Translations under genes and position numbers: made by a program | In this document: piece by piece, positions 54,780 through 64,000 of the stretch | How positions within the stretch are numbered: position 1 is the first letter of the stretch | How the letters are laid out: each line of letters opens with the position of its first letter | The notes under the pieces: generated by a model | Told to the model about the DNA's origin: nothing | What the model saw: only the letters and a program-made list of their open reading frames with translations | Database searches by the model: none | Assembly: GCA_949752795.1 (NCBI GenBank) | Contig: OX457057.1 | Location: 159,069,980 to 159,133,979, forward strand | Source of the DNA: Hyperoodon ampullatus | Taxonomy: Eukaryota; Chordata; Mammalia; Artiodactyla; Ziphiidae | DNA length: 64,000 nt | Reading direction: 5' to 3'

Positions 54780-55255
54780 TAAAATAAGAAACAATGCAAG
54801 CATAAAATAAAATTCTACAAATAAGTCCAAATATATCAATGATCACAGTAAATGTAAGTATCTTAAATTCCCCTGTCAAATTAATAGATTTTCAGAACAG
54901 GTTAAAATAAAAAGTCAAGCTATATGTTTATTATAAGATATATGCTTAAACAACTGTGCACAGAAAGGCTGAGAACTTAGGCATTGAAGTAGACTAGAAA
55001 AATAATAAAAGAAAATAGATGTTATAATACTAACATCAGACAAAAGAACACTAAAGATGAGAATCACTAACATTAAAAGGGACAAATATATTTTGTCCTT
55101 TCTGTTACCTTCAACTCACAGAGAAGATATAACAATTATCAATTTTAATGCATTAACACTGCGGCCTCTATATCCATAAAATAAAAACTGATAGAAATAA
55201 AAAGAGAAATGTTTTCCAGATAACTTTTGGGTTAAATAAAAAAAAATAAAGTAAT
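54780..55255 (+). mobile_element. Old L1 ORF2 fragment
   Basis: Degraded L1 endonuclease-region text: AATAAGTCCAAATATATCAA, TAATACTAACATCAGACAAA, AGAAGATATAACAATTATCA. Sense orientation, many stops, much older than the CHR elements. Confidence 0.6.
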
Positions 55256-55317
55256 AATGACAATATAAATGGAAAAATTATTCAGAAGTGAATGACAGTG
55301 AAAGCGCTCTATGTATC

Positions 55318-55560
55318 AAAACCCATGGGATGGGCTTCCCTGGTGGCGCAGTGGTTGAGAGTCCGCTTGCCGATGCGGGGGACATGGGTTCATGCCCCAG
55401 TCTGGGAAGATCCCACATGCCGCGCAGCGGCTGGGCCCGTGAGTCACGGCCACTGAGCCTGCGCGTCCGGAGCCTGTGCTCCACAACGGGAGAGGCCACA
55501 ACAGTGAGAGGCCTGCGTACCGCAAGAACAAACAAACAAAAAACCAAAACCCATGGGATG
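55318..55560 (+). mobile_element. CHR-2 SINE with 15-base target duplication
   Basis: Sense element 55333-55545. AAAACCCATGGGATG is perfect at 55318-55332 and 55546-55560. Confidence 0.95.
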
Positions 55561-55624
55561 CAGCGAGAGTGGACTCAGCTCAAAAAGAAGTCACCTTGCC
55601 ATTTCCTGAGCCTTCAGGCTCTTT

Positions 55625-55835
55625 ACACTAGCACTGCACCATTTGCTACAATGACCACTGTCCACATGTGGCTAGTTAAATTTCCATCTATTACAATGAA
55701 AAATTTGCTTCCCTAGTTGCACTGACCACATTTCAAGTGCTCAATAGCCACAAGTGGCTAGAAGTTATCATAGTGGACAGCACAGATTTTAGGAACTTCT
55801 CATCCTTGCAGAATGTTCTGCTTGGCAGTGCTTCT
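55625..55835 (+). mobile_element. MER5-type hAT relic
   Basis: GACCACATTTCAAGTGCTCA and ATAGCCACAAGTGGCTAGAA, then GTGGACAGCACAGATTT. These are the hallmark parts of MER5A/B. Confidence 0.75.
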
Positions 55836-58800
55836 CTAGAGTTTGCCAGGGAAGTTCCAGTATGTCAACTTTGCTGACTGTAGGCCGCCATTGAGCCCAG
55901 GTTTCAATTGGCCAAACTAGCCAACTCTCGATATTTGTACCATTCCCAGATGCTCAAGCCACGTATTAAACCTAGAATCTCAGGAGAGTCAACTCATATT
56001 GATAAATGAGGCTCAATCAACTCTTCAATTTCATTCTACATAGTGAAACACCTTTAGAATTCATTCACATCCACATTCCCCATACTCTTGCCAATGCTGA
56101 TTGGTGAGGTCTTGTAACCTTTTTGGTGGGTCGATTCCCTCTCTCACCTCAGGCCAGGTCTTGTACCCCCTTGTCTGGGCTGTGTTGGGATCTACCCTTG
56201 TTAGGGACATGGAGGTATTAAGAGTGGTGGGAGTAGGTCCTACAAAGACTGGTATCCCCTGGTGATGGGACCATCCCGGGTGCAGTCACTGAAAGGTGTT
56301 TATGCAGAGGAAGACTTTTTCTCTCAAGTGGGAAGATGGGTTTCCTCCATCACAAAGAGAGGTCCTATGGAATTGGGGAGTTCAAACCTCTCAGCCTCCC
56401 CTGTTTCCCCATTCCAGATCTCAAGGTCCCATGCCTTCCCCCACGGGAGCCCTTGTCTTAGCATTAGAGACTGGGGGGACAGGCCTTTAATTGGCCCTGC
56501 CACTCTACAATACACCCAGTACAGCACTGGGTTCTTAGACATGTTGGCCCTGCAACAATAAGAACTGACGGATTCCCTTCAAGTTGGTATAAAGGCTTTA
56601 GAAAGTACTTGACGCTACAACCTTCCCTGAGTTTCTGGCAGTTTTCTAAGACATATCCAGGGATGATTCTGACCAACCTTGAACCTCCCCCAGGAACACC
56701 TCCTGTCATTCAACTATTCTAATCTGCACTCATCATTCAGCATGACATTCTCTAATTAGTGTGTAATTTGTATATTTCCTGTGCATGTCTGAGTCTACTA
56801 CATCTTTAACTCTATTGTAAGCTTTGTGAGGGCAAGATTATCTCACAACATTTAGTAAATTCATATGTATTGAATTCCTGAAGGCATTCTGGCTCATCCT
56901 GGCATTTCATGCCAGACAAGTGGCAGTGGCTATGCCTGGGGCCCCTCAAGAAAATGGGGTGGTGGGTAGGGGAGACAGGTCTGAGGGGGAGTCTCGCCGT
57001 GGGGCAGCCAGGCCATGAAGGACTTCCGTGGGCTCCTGTGGTCAAGCTGAATTTTCCTCAGGAAACTCTTTCGAGGCACTTGGTGTCCAAAGACTCTGGA
57101 GCTGTCTGCCAGCTCTGCTAATCATTCACCATCTTTGGCTTCCTTCTGGCGACTGGTGGGCAGTGAGTGTCTGGTTTGGGATGGGTGATTCCTGTCTTCA
57201 AAGTCTTGGTCAGGATGTTCACGTTTTAATGAACAACATGCAGCCCTGGTGCTTGGCCAAGGTGGGGGCCAGAGTAACCCAGACGGGACCTTAAGTGGGG
57301 CTCCTTGTCCTCATATGTTCCACTTTCAACCTCACATTGCTGTGGGGTCAGTGCTGCTGTTCTCTCTCCTCTTCTAACCACTGACTCACAGCTGCAGGAA
57401 CAACTGGGGAGAGGAGGATAGGAGCTGGAGAAAGCTCTGCTGCCCCCACCTTACTAGGACCACAGCCTCGAAGTACTAGAAGCAACATTAAAAGCAACCA
57501 AATGTGGCTCCTCCTGAGGCCTGTAACCACATGCTTCCTGTCCTGGCCCTGCTGATACATAGAGGAGCGATGGACCCTGTGCCTCTCCCAGAGCAAATCC
57601 AAGAACCTAAGAGAATCCCTTGGGTTCTCTCCTCCTGACTACTTCAGAAGCGTCACTCAGATTTTCCCTTTGAATCTCCTACCTCTGAGCATTGAGCACT
57701 ACAGAGCTCTCCCAGTGTTTTGATAATTCACCAGAAGGGAGAAGGAGACAGAAGATAAACATGTTCACTTCTGTGCAACCATATTCATGCCCTTTTATTT
57801 TCACTTTAATAGAAAGTTAAGTTCAACACTCAGTCTTTTTTAAATGAGGTATATGACACGCAGCAAATCAAGGGGCCCTGGAGTGAGAAGGCAGATTTCT
57901 GACTTCCAGTCGATGCATTTTCCATTCTTCGTGCTGCTTTCTTAGAACTGTTTCTACACCTCAGTGGTAACAATGGTCACCTCCAGATTATGAACTTAGA
58001 TTATTTGTAACATTCTTCTTTTTGCTGATGCATTTTATCTGACTTTTCTACAATGATTGTATATTAATTGAAAAAAAATACTTAAGTTTAAAATTTAAAA
58101 TTAGAAAAATCCCACAGAAAGCTGAATTAGGTTTTGCTTTTCTAATTTCCCTTCACACTCAAATCCCTAGCCCCACCAAACCTCTAAATAGCAAGAAGAA
58201 ATCTGAATTACTGTCATCCTCAAGGGCAGAGATTTAACTTTTTCTGGAATTAAGTGGACTTGCGGAAGTGTAGGTAGTTGGGTAGGGGTGAGGTCTCAGA
58301 GGCAGTGCTGTGACCTGTAAGTTCTCCTCCTCTTCACTAGGGGCACTGTCAGCATACAGGTGCTGCCTCTCTGCTCCACAGCATTACTTGTACTGTAAGC
58401 ACAGATGATTATGCAGAAGACTGTGATGTCAGTACCATTCACGTTGAGCAATGAACTTCCTCTCCCCTCAGCATTATTATCACCCCCAGAGAAATTCCTA
58501 TTCCATGTACCTTCCACAGTAAACCCAGAACCTATGAGCTTCACATTATCTGTACTTTGTTCTTCACCATCCTCTCTGCCTTATACTCAGCTGGCTGTTA
58601 CCCAATACCTAGCACTCTGTCTTCTGAGGTGCATTAGACACTAGCGGAGGCATAGATAAATGAAGCTGATGGGCTAATTCACATTAAAATCCAAATGGCC
58701 AACACTAGCTCACTGGAGTCACTCCTCTCAACGGTATCTACATTTTAGGGATTACACCTTAATCCCTTGTATCAGTTAGGGATAGATCATGGGAATATGG

Positions 58801-60025
58801 ATTTCTTATGGATATTAGACCTTACACATTTGTAGTGAGGAAGTCTGTGGAAGGCTCTTGCCTCTCTGTGTGATGGGGTGGAGGCCATTTCAGCCCAAAT
58901 TGGCAGCAGTCAGGAAGAAGTATATTACACGAAGTTGGGGAAGAGCAAGGACAAACTGCAGCTTATGAAGATAGACTGAAGCCTCTGTCTTCCTCTCATC
59001 ACCTCATACTTCAGTGGCAGGTGGCCTGCAGAAGCAGTTGGTACCCTTTGCACAAAGAGAAGCTGAGGGAGCTGTAGGCCTGGCTGTCCATGCCAAGGAG
59101 TTGAGCCAGCAGATCAGTAACTGAATGCGTGAACTGCAGTGGCGCCTGGTACCCTACACCTTCAGAGTGTCTTAGGTTGCTTCATTTCCATCTTTAGGTT
59201 CTCTTGTAAACTTCTCTTGCAGCCAACTCAATCTGGAATCATATAGGGAAGGTAACTCTAGGAAACATGGCTCAAGCTTAGTTAGGTTGACACAGTACCA
59301 AATACCCACTGTTTCTAAAATCAGTATCAAAAGTTAGCTTTTCAGATCCATTTACTGGCCAGTAGAAATGCTGAATTGGGGAGACAAAGGTGGGGAGGTG
59401 AAAAGATAAGGGGAGGAGAGGAAGGGACCTTTCTTGGTGATCCTCAGAACGTGTCTATAAAAGAAGAAAAGCCAGATAGGTACGAAACATGCTCATATAT
59501 CCAAACGTTTTTAAATATATGTATCCAGAAAGAAAACTTTGTAATCAGGCCAAAGTTATATCTGAGAGATACCAAAGGAAACCTGAGGATTTGTGAGTGC
59601 CCAGGTTTCCTCTGGAGACCATGGCAACCCCTAACCCCATCCCATGCTTCTGTGTCCTTCTCTGAGTGCTGGGCAGTACCAGGGGAAGGAAGCCATAGGG
59701 GAAAGGGACAAGTATGACCAGAAGCACCCCAAGGGCCCTAGAGGGGAGCCCCTAAAGGTACATTCACCAGCTTTCTTCTTTGGCAGAAGCCAGTTTGTTC
59801 CCAACGTCCCAGAATGGAATGGAACAATGAGGCTTTACACCACCAAAGTCGTAGGCTTGTTTTAAGAAGCATTTCCTCTCTGTGGGGGAGCAGTGGGTGG
59901 GGCGAAATGATAAAAGTTGGTGGAAGGCAATTCTTTCCAAAGTCCAGATCTTGAAGTGGCCCCAGAAGGTGTGGACGTGCTTTGGTTTTACTCTTCTCAC
60001 CTTCCTTAGAGGGACTTCTAGTTCA
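55836..60025. other. Intergenic between RNASEL and the TEDDM1-like pseudogene
   Basis: No coding exon is recognised on either strand, and in particular no RGS-box motif. The longest frames (57028-57294, 59376-59717) have no family similarity that I know. It is SINE-poor compared with the rest of the window. Confidence 0.5.
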
Positions 60026-60957
60026 ATGGGAACCTGTTTCTACTCTCATATGGACTGTATCAAGCACTAGTGGTCTCCAAAGCTGTGATATTCAGTGGCT
60101 CTTTCCTGTATCCTTCATCCCCTCCCAGGAATAAGGGAAGATGAGCCAGGCTGTGGAAAATATCCTACGGAGGTTTGCTGAAGACGCTGGCTGGCTCTGG
60201 CTTGACAGCGTAGATCAGCTGCGTGAAGAGAGGGCTGATACTGATGAACAGGGAGCTGCTCCCGAGACTTATGTACGCCAAAAAGTGGCAGCATGTCACC
60301 ATGTTCATCCTTCTCACCCTCAACGGCTGTGTAGATGTTGTAAGCAAGAACTTGCTGCCTCAGCGCTGTGTGCCCCTAGAAAAAGGGACCCTGGTGCTGA
60401 CTTTCTATGTGTTACTGCTGTTGTTGGTATTGCATGTTCAGGACTCAGCAGGGGTGGAGCTGCAGGTTCACTCTCTGCTCATCTTGGTGGTGTTGTTGCT
60501 GATGCTGGCGTTGACCGTACAGCTGTGGGTTCCCGACACGCTTCAACTCTCAGTGATCGAGACCTTTCTGTTTCAGATGATGGGCTCCTGGCTGGTACAG
60601 GCCGGCTTCATTCTGTACAAACCAGTCACCGGCTACCCGGGGCAGGATGATGACATCATTGACATCATGTTTGTCACCACCTTCTTCTGCTGGCATGTGA
60701 TGATCAATGCTTTGTGCCTGTTGGAAATCTATGGCGTCTCTTCCTTTTGGCATCGTTGTTACCGTCCCAGCTGGAAGCTGACGGGGTCCAGAGAAGCTCC
60801 ATGTTACACGAGCACCGTGGGACCCCTCTACAAATTGCTGTGGGAAGTGGATCAGTCAGAGTCTGGCAGACTCTCAACCTCTAGCTGGGTCTTAAATGTC
60901 TGGGCTCAGATCCTAGTGAGGGCTGAGGATAACAACTGTTGTGACCAAGTTTTCTGA
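60026..60957 (+). pseudogene. TEDDM1: TEDDM1-like transmembrane epididymal protein gene, disrupted
   Basis: A single-exon relic of the TEDDM/TMEM45 (DUF716) family of multi-pass membrane proteins. The main frame is open from 60214 to the stop at 60955-60957. It contains family blocks WQHVTMFILLTLNGCVD, QDDDIIDIMFVTTFFCWHV and several hydrophobic helices. The N-terminal part (YGLYQALVVSKA) lies in the same frame from about 60034 but is cut by TGA at 60142-60144, where Trp is expected, and TAG at 60211-60213. The only plausible start, MGT at 60026, is in another frame, and the usual GH-x-x-PG segment after it is missing. An internal ATG at 60244 could give about 237 residues lacking the first helices. 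Synteny next to RNASEL supports TEDDM1, but another TEDDM paralogue is possible. Confidence 0.8.
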
Positions 60958-61843
60958 TCCCTGCTATTTTCCCTTAATTCTTGGTTCCTAGGCTCTTTCC
61001 AATTATCTTTGTTGGGGGAACTCCTTTTTTGTCTACCTCTCATACACATTGATGTCAGATGATGAAAAAGCACAGGTGCTACCAGCTGCCCCTTTCTAGT
61101 CATTTGAGGCCTAATTTTATAATGATAAACAAACCTCAAGTAATCAATTGATATCCCCAACACAATATCTCTAAAATATCCAGTGTAGAAATAAACTTGC
61201 ATGCTATTAATTTACTATAGTATTTGAGATGTAACAGAGAAGCCCTCCCCTTGAAGGCCAGCCAAGAAAAGACTTCTCAAACACTCTTAAGGTTGGGGGG
61301 AGAAATTTGCAATTCTCACAAAATTCCACCAGAGGGCACAATATTCACATCACCCCAGCCAAGCCTCTCACTCCAACCCAGTAAAAAGTCTCCTAAGAAC
61401 CGGTTCAAAAAAAGTGGGGGGAGGGGAAAGGAGGTCAGAAAACATATAGAGCCAAGTTTACGTATTGTCCAAATATCCAGAAAATGTACCCAAGCGCTGT
61501 TTGCTTCCCGCTAAAATTTGGCGTGGAAATGTGAAATAAACAAGGATTCAAATCAACTAATGGGATAGGAGTGAGGGAGGATGGGCTGTGGATCCAGTCG
61601 AGGATATCTTTGGGAAAAGTACCAACTAAAGGACACACTCTGATACTAGTCAGTTTTTGACCACAATGCTAAATTTCCTAAACTTCTAAATAAGCTTCAA
61701 TAATGTTCCAATCAATCTAGAGAACAAAGATAAATCCATACATGCCTTGAGAATAGGAAGAAAATTTATCTATGAAGATCCCAGATTCACAAAACAACGA
61801 AACAGATTATTAAATACACAAAATGATCTCCAAAGATTCCTTT

Positions 61844-62406
61844 AAAAAGAACCTGTCATAGGGGCTTCCCTGGTGGCGCAGTGGTTGAGAATCTGCCTGC
61901 TAATGCAGGGAACACGGGTTCGAGCCCTGGTCTGGGAGGATCCCACATGCTGCGGAGCAACTAGGCCCGTGAGCCACAAGTACTGAGCCTGCTCGTCTGG
62001 AGCCTGTGCTCCGCAACAAGAGAGGCCGCGATAGTGAGAGGCCCGCGCACTGCAATGAAGAGTGGCCCCCGCTTGCCACAACTAGAGAAAGCCCTCGCAC
62101 AGAAACGAAGACGCAACACAGCAAAAATAAATAAATTAATTAATAAACTCCTACCCCCAACTTCTTCATTAAAAAAAAAAAAAAAAAAGGGGCTTCCCTG
62201 GTGGCGCAATGGTTGAGAGTCTGCCTGCCGATGCAGGGGATGCGGGTTCGTGCCCCGGTCCAGGAGGATCCCACATGCCGCGGAGAGGCTGGGCCCGTGA
62301 GCCATGGCTGCTGAGCCTGCGAGTCCGGAGCCTGTGCGGGAGGGGCCGCAACGGTGAGAGGCCCGCGTACCGCAAAAAAAAAAAAAAAAAAAAAGAACCT
62401 GTCATA
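61844..62406 (+). mobile_element. CHR-1 and CHR-2 SINEs in tandem within one target duplication
   Basis: A sense CHR-1 (61861-62187) is followed immediately by a sense CHR-2 (62188-62389) with a poly-A tail. AAAAAGAACCTGTCATA is perfect at 61844-61860 and 62390-62406, and no copy lies between the two. The second element lacks a short internal segment (CCTGTGCGGGAGGGGCC). Confidence 0.93.
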
Positions 62407-64000
62407 CAGCAATTTTTCCCCTGCTAATCTAGTTATTCACAAAGAATATATTGAATGTCCACTGTATGTAAGGCACTGGGTAAGCCACAATGCAGGATTC
62501 AGAGGTAAACTAGTTGGTTCCTGGACTGGGTACTTTCCTTAGTGGGTACAGTAGGGATTTCGGAGTTTAGAGGTGGTGTCCCAGGAATGCATCATCCACA
62601 GCCCAAGAAGGCTGAAGGAAGGGAAACAGAAAAAGGCTCTCAAGGGAATTGCACCTTGGAAGCATATTAGCCTGTGAAATACTGCACTAAGGTGAATCCA
62701 GCTAGCTACTGCAAGTGAGCAAGTCCTCAGCTTCCTCACTGGTCAGCTAGAATGATTTGAAGGTTCATTCTACAATTATACAGCTGTAATTTTCTCAGTA
62801 GCACTTATTTTACCATGTCGTTAGCTAAGATGAACTTAATTCCTCCCAACTCTCCAAGCAGTTTCCTATCAGAGACAAGATTTGGGGTAGGGCTCAGACC
62901 CAAACCTTCAATCATAAGGTGTAGCCTAGGAAACGAAATGTTCTCTATATTTGAATGGTTTCCAGGGGCCTTCAACAAAACTCAAATCAGACAAAAAAAA
63001 AAAAAATAGCTGAGACTTGAATTTCTAATTTCCTAACCTGAGCTTAAGAATATCAAACAATCAGAAAAGAGATAAAGAACAATTCCTCTGGGTTCAGTGT
63101 TAGATACCAAATTGACGCAAAACCTGGTCTTTCCTTCTTTAATTGTGTACTGTGAAATTTGAAGGCTTGGTCAATTGCAGCTTTTCCCCAAAATGTGCTT
63201 TAAGAATAATGACATCAACTTCCAAGGCTGTTTCTTTTTCTTTTGTTTTATTTTTGTTTTGCTTTAAGATATACAATGGTCTATTCTTTTGGAAAGAACT
63301 GGCGTTGGTTTATTTAAAAAAAAAATTTATAATTCTGGGTTGGGTTTCCAGGGTGTTCCTCAACCCTGAGTCTCAGCTATGTCTCTTTAGCCTAAGTTAA
63401 GGGTTTTGTTCAATGCCTACTGAAATCATTCAAATGTTGGAAAAACTCCATTTCCCAAACTATATGTTCTGGTTGAAGGTTTGAGTACGTTTGAGCCTTA
63501 CCCCAAATCTTGTCTCCAATGAGTGCAAGGCAACCAACCACACAGGCCCTGGGAAGGCACGCTCAGATCACTAGATTAAGGGCTTACGACCTGCAGAGTG
63601 AGAATGGGTCCTTTAAAAGAGAGAAAGAAATTGAGAGAACTCATAGGTAAAGCCCACCCAAGACAAGGTCTTTATTTCAAGCAGCAGAACAACACTGAAG
63701 AAATGCTTTTTTTTAGTCGCCAGTCATTTCTGCAGATTTGGAACCAAATTTTTACCTGTGATATTTCTCTCCCACTCCACCCACCCCTTGGACACAGCTG
63801 CTCTATTCTAAGAGAGAAAAACCTGACTTCAAAGCACATGTAACAGAATCCCCTGTGTGCTTTGATACTGGGTGTACAGAAGAGTTCATCCATTCAAGTG
63901 CTCTAATGCTTTTTAGGCAGCGAGTGGAGAATGGGGGGCGGGTAGCAATTTAGGGAAGAAGGAGAAAGAGAACAAAGGACAGCAGACACAGCAAAGTCAA
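62407..64000. other. Intergenic to window end, no gene seen
   Basis: AT-rich unique DNA with T-runs near 63240-63265. GLUL would be the expected next gene, but no part of it is recognised. Confidence 0.5.

Noticed and set aside
55836..60025. Search for RGSL1 exons
   Set aside because: No RGS-box motif or recognisable RGSL1 segment was found on either strand, though a diverged single exon could be missed by eye.
60141..60650. 169-residue frame overlapping the TEDDM1-like sequence
   Set aside because: It is a different frame from the one with family similarity and has no known homology.

Overview
The window is nuclear DNA from a cetartiodactyl mammal, almost certainly a cetacean (whale, dolphin or porpoise). 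The evidence is about twenty tRNA-derived SINEs of the CHR type (head GGCTTCCCTGGTGGCGCAGTGG, read on either strand), many of them nearly intact and flanked by clean target-site duplications, together with short CHRS-like relatives and L1 3' ends of the cetartiodactyl kind. Coding DNA is sparse and split by GT-AG introns. There are no operons, CRISPR arrays, prophages or bacterial features.

The gene content matches part of human chromosome 1q25, read in reverse: RGS16 (+, coding 19973-23962), RNASEL (+, coding 35003-48050) and a TEDDM1-type gene (+, 60026-60957). Bases 1-19.6 kb are intergenic DNA upstream of RGS16, with ancient MIR, L2 and L1 relics and younger CHR SINEs. RGS16 has a GC-rich TATA/CCAAT/GC-box promoter, five coding exons joining into a 199-residue RGS protein, and a 1.7-kb AU-rich 3' UTR; I recognise no SINE inside the transcription unit. 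From 25.6 to 32.4 kb is repeat-rich spacer. RNASEL has a probable non-coding first exon near 32.46-32.57 kb, then six coding exons joining into an uninterrupted 719-codon frame (ankyrin repeats, protein-kinase-like domain, KEN ribonuclease domain). Its 2.1-kb 3' UTR carries two CHRS SINEs in opposite orientation and a MER20. From 50.2 to 60 kb lies mostly old repeat DNA, including a 2.5-kb 5' piece of an L1 with a SINE inside it. The TEDDM1-type gene has two in-frame stops and a displaced start codon, so I call it a pseudogene. Nothing genic is seen from 61 kb to the end except SINEs.

The genes are neighbours by old synteny rather than by shared function. RGS16 switches off Gi/Gq signalling by accelerating GTP hydrolysis. 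RNase L is the 2-5A-activated antiviral ribonuclease of the interferon response. TEDDM1 relatives are multi-pass membrane proteins of the epididymis. No wholly new system was found. The items most worth a second look are an interferon-response-type motif and a 50-bp-arm inverted repeat in RNASEL intron 1, the altered RNASEL C-terminus, the TEDDM1 decay together with the short RNASEL-TEDDM1 interval where RGSL1 would be expected, two likely template-switch scars, and several nested retrotransposons whose order can be read from their target duplications.
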